From assembly GCA_017991025.1 (NCBI GenBank), contig JAGNMT010000050.1, positions 1 through 13,324 of the forward strand: a stretch of 13,324 nucleotides of DNA, in the 5' to 3' direction. The position numbers and the translations under genes are program-made. Below the pieces are notes generated by a model that saw only the letters and a program-made list of their open reading frames with translations, did not search any database and was not told where the DNA came from. The DNA is from Verrucomicrobiales bacterium. Its GTDB lineage: Bacteria; Verrucomicrobiota; Verrucomicrobiia; Verrucomicrobiales; DEV007. Positions 1 to 8,958 of the stretch are shown piece by piece; position 1 is the first letter of the stretch, and every line of letters begins with the position of its first letter.

Positions 1-21
1 CAACCAAGAGCGCCACTCCGC

Positions 22-573
22 ATGAACACTTTCGCCGCAGTCCTGCTTGCAACCGTAGTTTGTGGCCAATTCGTCTTTGCGGGATGGGAGACCGAGGTTG
101 TTCCGAAGCTCGCCGGCGTTGACGGGGACAGATATGTGATGATTTACCAGTCGGATGCTGATCGAGGCACCAATTCTTTGGTGGATTCCATCGAGAGACT
201 TTCGAGCGCTGGTCATCTGAGTGCGCTCTCTACCCTCACGATTCACCAGTTGGTTGAGGATGCGACTTTCCAGAGAGAGGTCTTCGAGCAGATGGAGCGC
301 ATCGCGCCGGAAGCACTGAAGGCTGCACGGCGTTCAGCGGGAAACATGCATAACCCCAGGATGACCGCTCTACATGGATGCTTTTCGCAGGCCGTCATGG
401 CCACGCCGACGGTGACAGCGCTGAATCAGGCGCTCGGGAAGCACCGAATGAAGATCGTCCGTCCCTCATTTGAGAAGCTGGAGTTGCACAGGAAGGACCA
501 GACGGAGACCTTTTGGTGTTTTCTGTGGCTGACGGTGGAGCCTGAGTCCTCCCCGACAACTGAGAAGCCATGA
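22..573 (+). CDS. Small secreted hypothetical protein
   Basis: I do not recognise this 183-residue protein. The N-terminus (about residues 1-20) is a short hydrophobic stretch ending in FVFA before GW, which looks like a Sec signal peptide with cleavage near residue 20, so the mature protein is probably periplasmic or secreted. The rest is soluble and mostly helical in character. It has three cysteines outside the leader (in HGCFSQ and FWCFLW) and no familiar catalytic motif. The tail is proline/glutamate-rich (ESSPTTEKP). The ATG at 22 is chosen because it begins directly with the signal peptide. A weak purine stretch (aagag) lies about 11 bases upstream. The next gene starts 162 bp downstream on the same strand. 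Real coding sequence is likely, because the reading frame gives a coherent exported protein. Function is unknown. Confidence 0.6.
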   Translation: MNTFAAVLLATVVCGQFVFAGWETEVVPKLAGVDGDRYVMIYQSDADRGTNSLVDSIERLSSAGHLSALSTLTIHQLVEDATFQREVFEQMERIAPEALKAARRSAGNMHNPRMTALHGCFSQAVMATPTVTALNQALGKHRMKIVRPSFEKLELHRKDQTETFWCFLWLTVEPESSPTTEKP

Positions 574-666
574 CCACGATCCCCGCGAGAACTAGGGCGA
601 AAAACGGCACTCACCCCCGACTCCGCCTCCTCCGTGATTGTCGCGGGTCCGACATTCCGCAGTTGC

Positions 667-704
667 GTTCCGGGCTCAGGCGACCTTGATTGATGGCCCG
701 GAAC
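667..704. repeat. Perfect 9-bp inverted repeat in intergenic gap
   Basis: GTTCCGGGC (667-675) and GCCCGGAAC (696-704) are exact reverse complements separated by 20 bases. They lie in the 162-bp gap between the small secreted gene and the DUF3616-type gene. No T-run follows, so this is not a typical intrinsic terminator. It could be a transcript hairpin ending the upstream message, a repeat-family remnant, or an operator for the gene at 736. The sequence does not decide between these. Confidence 0.45.
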
Positions 705-735
705 CCGAAGAAGAGCCAGTAGCAAGAAACGTCGA

Positions 736-1788
736 ATGACCCCGCCCACCGTGAAAAATTTAGCTATCGAAAACTCAAACGCCTGGCGGGTCGTCCTCGC
801 CGTGATGGCGTTGCTTCCCGGTTCTTTCCGGTCGGAAGCCATCGAAGCCGACCGGCTTGATATTTCCGCCTGGAAGCTGGAAGCGGGCGGCAAGGGGTGG
901 AAGGTGGAGGGGCGTTTCGATGGCGGCGAGGATCTCAGTGGCGGTGCCGCGATGGGCGGAAGTCATGGCTTCGTCGTCAGTGACGAAACGCGGGCAGTCC
1001 AAGCCATCGTGATCGACGCGGCCAACGGAAAAGTGAAATCCGGACTTAGCATCGATTTGTCCAACGAAACGGGGTCGGAGTTTGATTTGGAGGGTATCGC
1101 GGCCGCACCGGCCGAGTCCTGTTATTACGCGACCGGCTCCCACGGAGTTTCCCGCAAGAAAGACAAGGTGGAATCCGATCGCAGCCTCGTGTTTCAAATC
1201 GCGGTCGACGCCTCCTCCGGACGCGTCCGGGAGGGCGGAGTGGAGAGGGCCTCGCTGCGCCCCTCGCTCAAGGCGGACCCCGTTCTGTCCGCGGCCCTGG
1301 ACAAGTCAGTGTCCGGTGGCGGACTTGACATCGAAGGCATCGCCTGGAAAGCGGGTGCCTTGTTTTTCGGATTGCGCGCGCCCCTGCCAGAGGGGGCTTC
1401 CATGGTCGTCGAAGTGGACGCCGCCGCTCTCTTTCGAGTGGGTAAGAAGACCGAACTGAAGCGCCACTCCCTTTCCCTGGGCAAAGGGGATGGGGTGAGC
1501 GATATCGCGTCCCTACGCGAGGGATTCCTCGTTTTGAGCGGCCCTTCGCAGTCTGAAGATGACAGTCCAAGAGGCGAAGGCCACTCTCGACTGCACTATT
1601 GGGCGGGTTCGGGCTCCGATCCCATCATGTTGGGCGAGGTCACGCCGCCCGGTGCGGGCAAGGCCGAGGCGATCATGGTTTTGAGAGACGACGAGGCTGC
1701 GATCGAGGTGTTGGTTTTTCACGACGGGGTCAAGAACGGTGCCCCGACTCTCTGGCGAATCAAAAAGCAGGGTGAAGCGGTGAACTGA
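736..1788 (+). CDS. DUF3616-type secreted protein
   Basis: This 350-residue exported protein resembles the DUF3616 family, whose biochemical role is not established. The N-terminus has a hydrophobic stretch (about residues 16-32, with the VVLAVMALLPG segment) ending at RSEA, consistent with a signal peptide. Family-like features are a paired 'D-[LI]-E-G-I-A' motif, FDLEGIA near residue 116 and LDIEGIAW near residue 197. Each is followed by a hydrophobic strand (YYATGSHG and LFFGLRAP), as expected for a repeated beta-sheet or propeller-like fold. A later VSDIASL...FLVLSGPS stretch matches the third conserved region. The protein is close to full length for the family. The ATG at 736 gives a leader of about 35 residues. 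The in-frame ATG at 808 would remove most of the hydrophobic segment, so 736 is preferred. It converges with the ABC transporter gene ending at 1875. Confidence 0.75.
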   Translation: MTPPTVKNLAIENSNAWRVVLAVMALLPGSFRSEAIEADRLDISAWKLEAGGKGWKVEGRFDGGEDLSGGAAMGGSHGFVVSDETRAVQAIVIDAANGKVKSGLSIDLSNETGSEFDLEGIAAAPAESCYYATGSHGVSRKKDKVESDRSLVFQIAVDASSGRVREGGVERASLRPSLKADPVLSAALDKSVSGGGLDIEGIAWKAGALFFGLRAPLPEGASMVVEVDAAALFRVGKKTELKRHSLSLGKGDGVSDIASLREGFLVLSGPSQSEDDSPRGEGHSRLHYWAGSGSDPIMLGEVTPPGAGKAEAIMVLRDDEAAIEVLVFHDGVKNGAPTLWRIKKQGEAVN

Positions 1789-1874
1789 TTTTCGACTTTC
1801 TCAATCAGCGGAAAAGCCTGCGGTCTTGGAGCAGGTGGATTTTCGCGACGGTGTCTCGCGGTAGACCCGTTTCT

Positions 1875-3659
1875 TTACTCCAATTGCAACTTCGCAAGCG
1901 AACCGTAGAGTCCCCCGGGCTTCGCGATGAGTTCCTCGTGCGTGCCGCGTTCGAGGATGGCTCCGCCTGACATGACCAGAATCTGATCACAGCGGCGCAC
2001 CGTGCTGAGGCGGTGGGCGATGATGATGCTGGTGCGGTTTTCCATCAGCTTGTCAAGAGCGTCCTGCACAAGCCTTTCGCTCTCGGCATCAAGGCTGCTC
2101 GTTGCTTCATCGAGAATGAGGATGGCCGGATCGGCGAGGATGGCCCGGGCAATCGCGATGCGCTGGCGCTGCCCGCCGGAGAGCTGGGCTCCGCGGTCTC
2201 CGACGAGGGTTTCGTAGCCTTCCGTGAGTCCGACAATGAATTCGTGTGCGTTCGCCTTTTTCGCGGCGCTGATGATTTCCTCTTCGCTGGCATCGGGTTT
2301 GCCGTAGGCGATGTTCTCCCGGATGCTGCCGCCGAAGAGAAGCACCTCCTGCGGGACAAGGGCGAGATTCCTCCGCAGTGTCGTCAGCGACATTTCCCGA
2401 ATGGGTTTGCCGTCGATGAAAATCTCCCCGGTGGTCGGCTCGTAAAAGCGGAAGAGCAACGAGATGCTCGTCGATTTTCCTGAACCACTTGGCCCGACCA
2501 GAGCGATATGCTGACCCGCCTTGGCTGAAAGATCAAAGTCTCGCAGCACAACCGCCTCGGGACGGGTCACATAGGCGAAACTGACGCCACGCATCTCGAT
2601 CTCGCCTTTGAAGCGCTCTTTCGGCGCATCGGCACTGTCATCGGGCTCGATCTCATCGCGAAGAATCTCACGAACCCGCTCGGTCGCTCCGAGGGAGCGC
2701 TGCAGTTGCGTGATCAGCTCAGGAAACTGCATGAAAGAGGCGGCGACCATGCCGGTGAGGCCGGCAAACTGGGTCAGCTCTTCTTTTCCGATGGAACCAT
2801 CGTTGAGCATACGCATCGCGAACCAGGTCACCATGATGAGGGCGACGCTGAAGGCAAAGATGATAAAGGCGATGAACGAAGCGCGCGGCACCGCAGCCCG
2901 AATCACGGTGCGCAGGTATTCGCCCAGATTTTTGTCATAGCGGGCCAGTTCGTAGCTCTCGTTCCGGAAGGCCTTGACGCTGACGATGCTCTGAAGGCTC
3001 TCATCGACGACGACCTGCGAGGCGGCGAGGTTGTCCTGCGCTTTGCGCGTCAGTTTGCGAATGCGGGAACCGAAAATCGCGATCATGACGATGACAACGG
3101 GAATCGTTCCGACCATGAAGAGTGAGAGCTTCACGGACATTTGCAGAATGAGGATGAGACTGATCAGCAGCATGACCGAGTGACGTATCAGCATCGGAAT
3201 TGTCGATACGAGTGTTTCACGCATTGCTTCGACATCATTGGCAAGGCGCGAAGCGAGTTCTCCGACACGCCGTTGATTCAGCGTCGCCATCGGGAGGCGG
3301 ATGATGCGGCTGAAGGTGTCGAGGCGCAGGGCCGCGAGGGCCCGCTCGGAGGCTTTGGCAAACAAGAGAATGCGCCAGAAGGCGATAAAGGCCTGGATCG
3401 AGATGATGGCGACGAGATACCAGACCGTGTCGTTCAACTCCGCCATCCACGCCGGACCGCTCGCGCCGCCGATGCCCTTCCCGGCGAGCGCGGCGAGCTC
3501 CTTGATGAAGAGAATCGTCAATCCGCCCGTGATCGCCAGCGCAATGAGCGCGGGAATAAACACCTTGTAGTGCGGACGCAGGTAAGTCAGGAAAAATCCC
3601 GCGTCCTTCCATGCGGCTCGGTCCCACAGTTTTTTGCTTGCTCGTTCTTCTTCAGCCAT
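1875..3659 (-). CDS. ABC exporter, fused permease/ATPase (MsbA-like half-transporter)
   Basis: This 594-residue half-transporter probably works as a homodimer in the inner membrane, using ATP to export a lipid or other hydrophobic molecule. The substrate cannot be read from sequence. Residues about 20-315 form the type I exporter membrane domain: hydrophobic helices near 33-52, 80-98, 155-205 and 260-285, and the coupling-region motif VGELASRLANDVEAMRE. Residues about 345-590 form the nucleotide-binding domain. It has Walker A GPSGSGKST (about 387-395), a Q-loop in VPQEVLLFGGSIRENIAYG, signature LSGGQRQR (about 491), Walker B LILDEATSSLD (about 512-520) and an H-loop in IIAHRLST (about 545). 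All catalytic residues are intact and length is normal for MsbA/LmrA-type proteins. The gene is monocistronic and divergent from the propeller gene across a 255-bp gap in which I see no convincing promoter. A specific msbA assignment is not justified. Confidence 0.92.
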   Translation of the reverse strand: MAEEERASKKLWDRAAWKDAGFFLTYLRPHYKVFIPALIALAITGGLTILFIKELAALAGKGIGGASGPAWMAELNDTVWYLVAIISIQAFIAFWRILLFAKASERALAALRLDTFSRIIRLPMATLNQRRVGELASRLANDVEAMRETLVSTIPMLIRHSVMLLISLILILQMSVKLSLFMVGTIPVVIVMIAIFGSRIRKLTRKAQDNLAASQVVVDESLQSIVSVKAFRNESYELARYDKNLGEYLRTVIRAAVPRASFIAFIIFAFSVALIMVTWFAMRMLNDGSIGKEELTQFAGLTGMVAASFMQFPELITQLQRSLGATERVREILRDEIEPDDSADAPKERFKGEIEMRGVSFAYVTRPEAVVLRDFDLSAKAGQHIALVGPSGSGKSTSISLLFRFYEPTTGEIFIDGKPIREMSLTTLRRNLALVPQEVLLFGGSIRENIAYGKPDASEEEIISAAKKANAHEFIVGLTEGYETLVGDRGAQLSGGQRQRIAIARAILADPAILILDEATSSLDAESERLVQDALDKLMENRTSIIIAHRLSTVRRCDQILVMSGGAILERGTHEELIAKPGGLYGSLAKLQLE

Positions 3660-3914
3660 GTTCGTCGGGGATTACGTATCTCAAGAGGTCAAAACGGCAC
3701 CTTGCATGAGGCGGGGAGCATGGATTGTCTTTGCGACCTTGTCAGCCTGTCATTTTGCGCCCCGGTCGTTTTCGTAACACGCGCACCGTCCTCTGAGGCG
3801 GCGGTTTGTCAATGCGCGACGACATCGGACGGTTCCGCGCTTCCCGCAGCTCTGGCGCGATCCGGTATCGTGATGGGGATGCCCCGGTGCCGGGAATCGT
3901 GGTAAAAGAAGAGC

Positions 3915-6575
3915 ATGCATCTTTACCGGCTTGTCCCGCTCTCTCTGGCGTATCTCATTTTATTTCCGGGAATCTCCCGAACGGAGGACTGGCCGCAGTT
4001 CATGCACGACGCGCTTCACTCCGGAAACGGCGCGGAGCACGAACTGCAGGCGGATCAGTTGGGCCTCCTCGGCGCGGTGCCTTTGAGTGACGGGATTCTC
4101 ACCTCTCCTGTTGTCATGGGCGGAAAAGTTTATACCGTCGATGGCTCCGGCGTCGCCTGGTGTCTCGACGCTGCCACCCTGAAATTGCTTTGGAAATTCG
4201 AGAGCAAAGGCGGTCCGCAAAATGTCAACAATGTCAGTTCCCCGGCGATCGCGGGAGACTACCTGCATTTCGGAACGACCTCTGGCTTCTATTATGTGTT
4301 GAATCGGGAGACTGGAGCTGTCGTCACGGAAATGGACTGCGCCGAACCGGTCTTCAGCACCGCAGCGGTCGGAAAAGACCGGGTCTATTTTGCCACTCTC
4401 GGCTCGCGTATTTTCTCCGTCACCTTCGAAGGTAAGGTCGTCTGGGAATGGGATTTTGTGAAAGAAGTGATCGGGTTCCAGGGCAACCGTTGGAGCGGCA
4501 TGGACTGGGCCGCTTTTCGCGGCGACCGGGTCACCTGGAAAGATCACTTTGTCTGCTCGCGAGACCTTTGCCTGATCGGCAACACGGTGGTCGTTCCTGC
4601 AGGGGGCCGCACCCTGTTCCTCGAGGACACCGGAGCGGCACCGAAGCTGAAAGCCTCGGGGGAGATTCCCAACTTCGCGGGTAGCGAATTTCCCGCCACC
4701 TTCGGGCAGAGCGCGGATGCGGCGGGAAATGTCTACGTGCAATGGCACCGGCGTGACAATGCCGGGCGCGTCGATATGATGCGACTGGAAGGCGATACTC
4801 TGAAAACGGGCGGATTTGTGGCGGGGACCGCGACCGACATCCGCATGGACGGTCTCCTGAGCTTCTCGCCTGTCAGCATACGCGACGGAGCGGTCTATCG
4901 CGTGCGACCGGAGAATGGGCGTGGTCTCTTCCGGCACGGTCCGGGCGAAGCCGAACCAAAATTGCTGAGCGAAAAACCCGGCCTGGCACCTGCGGTGTTA
5001 TCGAAGAACCATGCGATATACGGGGCCCTCGACGGAACGGTAAATATCGTGCCGCTCGTCGGTGGCCCGGTTGTCTCACTGGCCACCGCCTTCGGTGCGC
5101 CGATCAGCGCTCCTGTCGCCGTGGCCAGCGGGCGAATTTTTGTTCCCAGCGAAGACGGGCATCTCTATGTGTTTGGTCCCGGTGGAAAGGCGGCACTGCC
5201 GGTGACCGATCCCGGGGTTTGGAAGGTCCGCAGTCCCCTTACTGGGAAACTGGCTGATCCGAAATACGACTGGTACACGAACTACGGGAATTTCTCCGGC
5301 ACCAACTCGAACGATCAGGGACTCGCTGCACCACTTCGCATGCGCTGGACACGACGACTTGAGGGCACCGTAAAACACCTGCCCGTGTGCGGTGGCGGTC
5401 GTCTCTATACCCATACCGCCGAAGGCCAGGTGATCGCGGTGGAGCAGGATACGGGGCGTCTTCTCTGGCGTCGTTACTGGCCCGATGTCTACTTGTCTTT
5501 CACCTCGCCGCTCTACATCGACGGCAAACTGCTCATCCCGCAGGCCGGAATCAAGCGTTCCATGATGCGCTGCCTTGATGCCGCTACGGGCAATCTGCTT
5601 TGGGAAGCACCCTTCACCGGATCGCCGAGTTGGAGTCGACAGTTTCCACCGGTCGTGCAGGGCAAGGTCGCCATCTACGCTTCCGGGACCGGGGAATATG
5701 CGACCCAGGGCACTGAGAAGCCGTTCACCTTCGGGGGCGAACCCGTGCCCACGGCGGATGGTCACGAAGTCATGAGCTGGATCTACTCGAATGACAATCC
5801 TTACTACCCGAAGGATCATCGCCCGCGCCTCTGGGCCTGGGATCTCGAGACCGGCAAAGTCGTCTGGGAAAAGGATTTCTCTGAGGAAGGACGAGGCGGC
5901 AATGACTGCGGGATCGCCCTGCTGGATGGAAAGCTCTATTACTCCGTCTTTTTCGGCTACGCCTCCGCCGAAAAACGCCGTCGCGGCCTCCCGGTTGAAA
6001 ACAACGGACTCACAGCCTGTCTCGATCCCGCCACAGGCGAGGTCATCTGGAAAACCAACGAGTTCTATGTCACCGCCAAATGCACGCTCAGCGCCCGTGA
6101 TGGACGCCTTTATATCGGCGGCAATAATCGTGCGCAGGAAGGCACCGATGACCGCTTTGTCTGGTGTCTCGATGCGAAGGACGGCAAGCTGATCTGGAAG
6201 TCCGACCCGGTCACTTCGGCACTGAACGTTGTCACGGTGGGGGAACGGTTTATCTTCTCCAATGCTCTGCGCGGCAAGGGCAACGTCTTCGATCGTGTCA
6301 ACGGGAAGGTGGTCTACAGCATCCTGACAAACTACGCTTGCTGCCGTTTCACTCTCTCCGAACCCTTCGTCCTCGGGGCGAATATGGATATGATAGACCT
6401 GTCGAATAACGGCAAACTCGTTTCCACCGGTCCGGCGATCGATTCCCGCGAATGTCTTGGTGCCGTGGTCTCGAATGGCCGCATTTTCTACACCTCGCAG
6501 GCGAGCGGATTTGTGGTCTCGCAGACCTATGGAGCGGACTCGAAGCAATTGCCGCCGGCGTGGGAGGTGAGGTGA
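3915..6575 (+). CDS. Secreted double PQQ-like beta-propeller protein
   Basis: An 886-residue exported protein made almost entirely of PQQ/BamB-type propeller repeats. An N-terminal hydrophobic leader (about residues 1-20, ending near GISRTE) precedes DWPQFMHDALHSGN, the usual opening of this group. Blade motifs of the type 'CLDAATGxLLWxxxF' recur: WCLDAATLKLLWKF, FEGKVVWEWDF, VEQDTGRLLWRRYW, CLDAATGNLLWEA, WDLETGKVVWEKDF, CLDPATGEVIWKT and CLDAKDGKLIWKS. They fall in two blocks, roughly residues 20-430 and 450-880, so the protein looks like two propellers in tandem, about twice the length of BamB. There is no CxxCH haem site and no visible dehydrogenase catalytic signature, so a scaffold or binding role is as likely as a quinoprotein enzyme. 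The start at 3915 has a purine-rich stretch (aaaagaagag) just upstream. The stop lies 6 bp from the stop of the convergent phosphatase gene. Confidence 0.88.
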   Translation: MHLYRLVPLSLAYLILFPGISRTEDWPQFMHDALHSGNGAEHELQADQLGLLGAVPLSDGILTSPVVMGGKVYTVDGSGVAWCLDAATLKLLWKFESKGGPQNVNNVSSPAIAGDYLHFGTTSGFYYVLNRETGAVVTEMDCAEPVFSTAAVGKDRVYFATLGSRIFSVTFEGKVVWEWDFVKEVIGFQGNRWSGMDWAAFRGDRVTWKDHFVCSRDLCLIGNTVVVPAGGRTLFLEDTGAAPKLKASGEIPNFAGSEFPATFGQSADAAGNVYVQWHRRDNAGRVDMMRLEGDTLKTGGFVAGTATDIRMDGLLSFSPVSIRDGAVYRVRPENGRGLFRHGPGEAEPKLLSEKPGLAPAVLSKNHAIYGALDGTVNIVPLVGGPVVSLATAFGAPISAPVAVASGRIFVPSEDGHLYVFGPGGKAALPVTDPGVWKVRSPLTGKLADPKYDWYTNYGNFSGTNSNDQGLAAPLRMRWTRRLEGTVKHLPVCGGGRLYTHTAEGQVIAVEQDTGRLLWRRYWPDVYLSFTSPLYIDGKLLIPQAGIKRSMMRCLDAATGNLLWEAPFTGSPSWSRQFPPVVQGKVAIYASGTGEYATQGTEKPFTFGGEPVPTADGHEVMSWIYSNDNPYYPKDHRPRLWAWDLETGKVVWEKDFSEEGRGGNDCGIALLDGKLYYSVFFGYASAEKRRRGLPVENNGLTACLDPATGEVIWKTNEFYVTAKCTLSARDGRLYIGGNNRAQEGTDDRFVWCLDAKDGKLIWKSDPVTSALNVVTVGERFIFSNALRGKGNVFDRVNGKVVYSILTNYACCRFTLSEPFVLGANMDMIDLSNNGKLVSTGPAIDSRECLGAVVSNGRIFYTSQASGFVVSQTYGADSKQLPPAWEVR

Positions 6576-6581
6576 AAGAGC

Positions 6582-7586
6582 TTAGCCACGTTCCACTTTT
6601 CCGTCCGTTCGCTTCGTGAACTGATGCAAAACGCCTCCATCGACTCCGTAATGAGTGAAGGCGAAGGCATCCGGCTGCACATTGAGATGGGTGAATCCGT
6701 GGACATCCTTTCCGTAAGGCACATTGCGGTGGGTTGGTTGCAGCTTGCGTGTATTCGCCCCGCCACCGCCCGAAATAATGTGAGAGGTGAATCTGCCCTC
6801 GAGTTCGAGGTGTTGAAGATCATGATCATGGCCGCAAAGGTAGGCATGCACGTGATGTTCCTGAAGAAGCGGTTCCCATTCTTTGACCAGCGGCCCGGTA
6901 TCACCATGATCCCCGTTTGAATAGACCGGGTGATGCGCCATCACAAGGGTGAAAGGCGCGCGGGGTTTGGTGAGTTCGCTTTTGAGCCAGGAGATCTGAG
7001 CGGCCGCTTCATCTTTCGTCATGGAGGCGAGCGGCTTGCCTGTCTTCTTGTTCTTGCCCGTTCCGCTCACGGTAGGCAGATTGCTATCGAGGCAGATCAA
7101 AGTGAGTAGTGGATTAGAACCGCCGAAGTCAACACGATACCATTTTGAGGGGTATGTCCAGCGCACCCCGGGGATTCGGGCATAGGCGAGTTGCACTTTC
7201 TCGCCGCCCTCGTTGTCGTGGTAATCATGATTTCCAGGAATGGCATACATGGGGCCCGGAAAAACGGAGGCGGGATACATGTCCTCGACGTCGGTCTGCC
7301 ACCGCTTCGAATCGGTCGTGAAACCCTCCTTGACCGCGCTGTAAAAGTTGTCGCCTAACATGAGCAAGGCGTCAGGCGTTATGCGGTTTCGGTCGGCGAA
7401 GGACCGCATCGCCTGAGCGACCTTCTTTTGATCAGTTGATCCCGTGCCGTAGTCCCCGATGGCGAGGAAGTTCAGCCCGCCTTTTCCGATCTCCGCACGG
7501 GAAATTCCGGGCCGTAGATTCAGGGCCATGGCGGCACTGGAACAAAAAAGCGTCTTAATGGCGCGGCGGCGGGAGGGGGTGTTCAT
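6582..7586 (-). CDS. Exported metallophosphoesterase, purple acid phosphatase-like
   Basis: A calcineurin-like dinuclear metal phosphoesterase, probably an extracytoplasmic phosphatase. The metal-site motifs appear in order: GDYG, GDNFY, GNHDY, HHPVYS and GHDHDLQH. The second and the last resemble the tartrate-resistant acid phosphatase (ACP5) branch. The start at 7586 gives a 334-residue protein opening with PSRRRAIKTLF, a twin-arginine-like signal followed by a hydrophobic segment. Tat export would fit a protein folded around its metals. An in-frame ATG at 7670 would add 28 non-hydrophobic residues before the Tat motif and is less likely. Neither start has a clear Shine-Dalgarno. The gene diverges from the haem/cyclase-fold gene and ends 6 bp from the propeller gene. 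The natural phosphoester substrate cannot be inferred. Confidence 0.88.
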   Translation of the reverse strand: MNTPSRRRAIKTLFCSSAAMALNLRPGISRAEIGKGGLNFLAIGDYGTGSTDQKKVAQAMRSFADRNRITPDALLMLGDNFYSAVKEGFTTDSKRWQTDVEDMYPASVFPGPMYAIPGNHDYHDNEGGEKVQLAYARIPGVRWTYPSKWYRVDFGGSNPLLTLICLDSNLPTVSGTGKNKKTGKPLASMTKDEAAAQISWLKSELTKPRAPFTLVMAHHPVYSNGDHGDTGPLVKEWEPLLQEHHVHAYLCGHDHDLQHLELEGRFTSHIISGGGGANTRKLQPTHRNVPYGKDVHGFTHLNVQPDAFAFTHYGVDGGVLHQFTKRTDGKVERG

Positions 7587-7794
7587 GCGATTGATGGAAC
7601 CCGGGATTGGATCGGGCACCCGGGGTAATGTCAATCTGCGGGAGTATTTGGCAAAACCTAAAAGAGACATTCTTGAGGATGTTCTTCCATCTTTTCAAAA
7701 AGTGGCGACCGCGCGCTGCGCCGCCGTGCCGCAACTGCGTGAATTCCCATTCGATGGAATCTCTGGCATGGTGCGAGAAAGTTTCCCTTTTGCG

Positions 7795-8958
7795 ATGATG
7801 ATCCGTCCGCTTCTTATTCCTGGTCTTGTTCTGCTCGTTTTCTCCTCTGTCGGCGTTGCGGTGGACGCGCCTGCCGCGAAACCGAAACCGGAGTTCCAGT
7901 ACCAATCGGGCAACATCGCTGTGCCGGCAGCGACAGCGGACGAACCCAGGGTCGCGAAATTTGACGCATCGACAGCGCGGGCGGCGCGACGGTATCTCGA
8001 CGACGGAGCCCTCTCCTGGGTCCGGGAAAAATCGTGCATCAACTGTCACACCACCGGCCCCTATCTGAGTGAACGTCCCGCCTTGTCACCGCTCATGGGA
8101 AAGCCGAATGCGGAAGTGCTTGCCGATTTCATCGAATCCATTCCCAAAGGAAGCGCGACGGAGACCGAAAAAAACGGGCACAAATACGTCCCGGGGTCGT
8201 GGACGGCGGTGTGGTGCGCGCTTGGCCTCGCCGAGTGGGACAAGCATGTGAATTTATCGCTCTCGGATCATACCGACCGCGCCTTGCGACAGATGATGTT
8301 GCGACAGTCCCCGAACGGGGCCTTCGTCAGCTACGGGGAAGTGGAGATTCCCCATATCACGACGGACTTCGAACTCACGCTGCAGGCGGTTCGAGCCATT
8401 ACAGCAGCTCCTGGCTGGCTTGAGGGATTGAAAGATGAGGAGTTGCTTGGCCGCCTTGAAAAGATGAAGTCCTGGCTCCGGGAGGCCCGCCCGGCCAATG
8501 ACTTCGACCGGGTCCTGCGACTCCAACTGGCGCACTATCTGCCCGAACTCGTCTCACCGACGGATAAAGAGGCGGCGTTGGCGCTTCTTTCATCAAAGCA
8601 GCATGACGACGGAGGCTGGTCTACGCGGGATATGTCGACCATTGAAGATTGGCATTTCGAAATGAGCAAGACGGTGGTCGATCTCATCAAGGGTCTTCCT
8701 GATGCCGCAAAGCCGGAGAGTGATGCCTACATGACCGCCCTTGCCATTGTCCTGATGCGTCAAAGCGACATTGCCGCGAGCGACCCTCGCATCCAGAGGG
8801 GACTTGATTGGCTCAAGCGGGAGCAGCGCGTCTCCGGTCGCTGGTGGATGCACTCGCTCTACCGGGGAAACTATCATTACATCACCTACATCGCCACTTC
8901 GCAGGCGATAAAAGCTCTCGCCCTGTGCGGGGAGTTGCCCGATATCGCGGCGCAGTGA
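7795..8958 (+). CDS. Secreted haem-c / terpenoid-cyclase-fold protein
   Basis: A 387-residue exported protein that appears to join a c-type haem-binding motif to an alpha/alpha-barrel like that of squalene-hopene cyclase and prenyltransferase beta subunits. The leader (MMIRPLLIPGLVLLVF and following, about residues 1-22) is a signal peptide. CINCH at residues 81-85, in a context like other small cytochrome c domains (CxxCHTTGPYLS), should bind one haem covalently in the periplasm. The remainder is helical with QW-like repeats: RQSPNGAFVSYGE, KQHDDGGWSTRDM and REQRVSGRWWMHS. I see no DxDD cyclase acid motif, so cyclase activity is unlikely and the barrel is probably a binding or structural domain. 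The open frame extends back to 7459, but that part overlaps the divergent phosphatase gene and hides the leader. ATG 7795 (or 7768) restores a proper signal peptide. Confidence 0.75.
   Translation: MMIRPLLIPGLVLLVFSSVGVAVDAPAAKPKPEFQYQSGNIAVPAATADEPRVAKFDASTARAARRYLDDGALSWVREKSCINCHTTGPYLSERPALSPLMGKPNAEVLADFIESIPKGSATETEKNGHKYVPGSWTAVWCALGLAEWDKHVNLSLSDHTDRALRQMMLRQSPNGAFVSYGEVEIPHITTDFELTLQAVRAITAAPGWLEGLKDEELLGRLEKMKSWLREARPANDFDRVLRLQLAHYLPELVSPTDKEAALALLSSKQHDDGGWSTRDMSTIEDWHFEMSKTVVDLIKGLPDAAKPESDAYMTALAIVLMRQSDIAASDPRIQRGLDWLKREQRVSGRWWMHSLYRGNYHYITYIATSQAIKALALCGELPDIAAQ

Noticed and set aside
3141..3905. 254-residue plus-strand frame over the ABC exporter start and the divergent gap
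   Set aside because: Most of it is antisense to the exporter's membrane domain. The translation is highly charged and low in hydrophobics, as expected for a shadow frame.
3806..4090. 94-residue frame across the start of the propeller gene
   Set aside because: It overlaps the propeller signal peptide in another frame, has no motif and no convincing ribosome site.
3960..4937. 325-residue open frame on the minus strand inside the propeller gene
   Set aside because: Same reasoning: fully antisense to the propeller gene, with a composition typical of a shadow frame.
5076..6548. 490-residue open frame on the minus strand inside the propeller gene
   Set aside because: It lies wholly antisense to a well-supported gene with repeated propeller motifs. 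Long antisense frames are expected in GC-rich coding sequence, and its translation shows no family-like motif or leader.
7459..7794. N-terminal extension of the haem/cyclase-fold frame
   Set aside because: It would overlap the divergent phosphatase gene's Tat leader and bury the signal peptide in the middle of the protein. Starts at 7768 or 7795 are far more natural.
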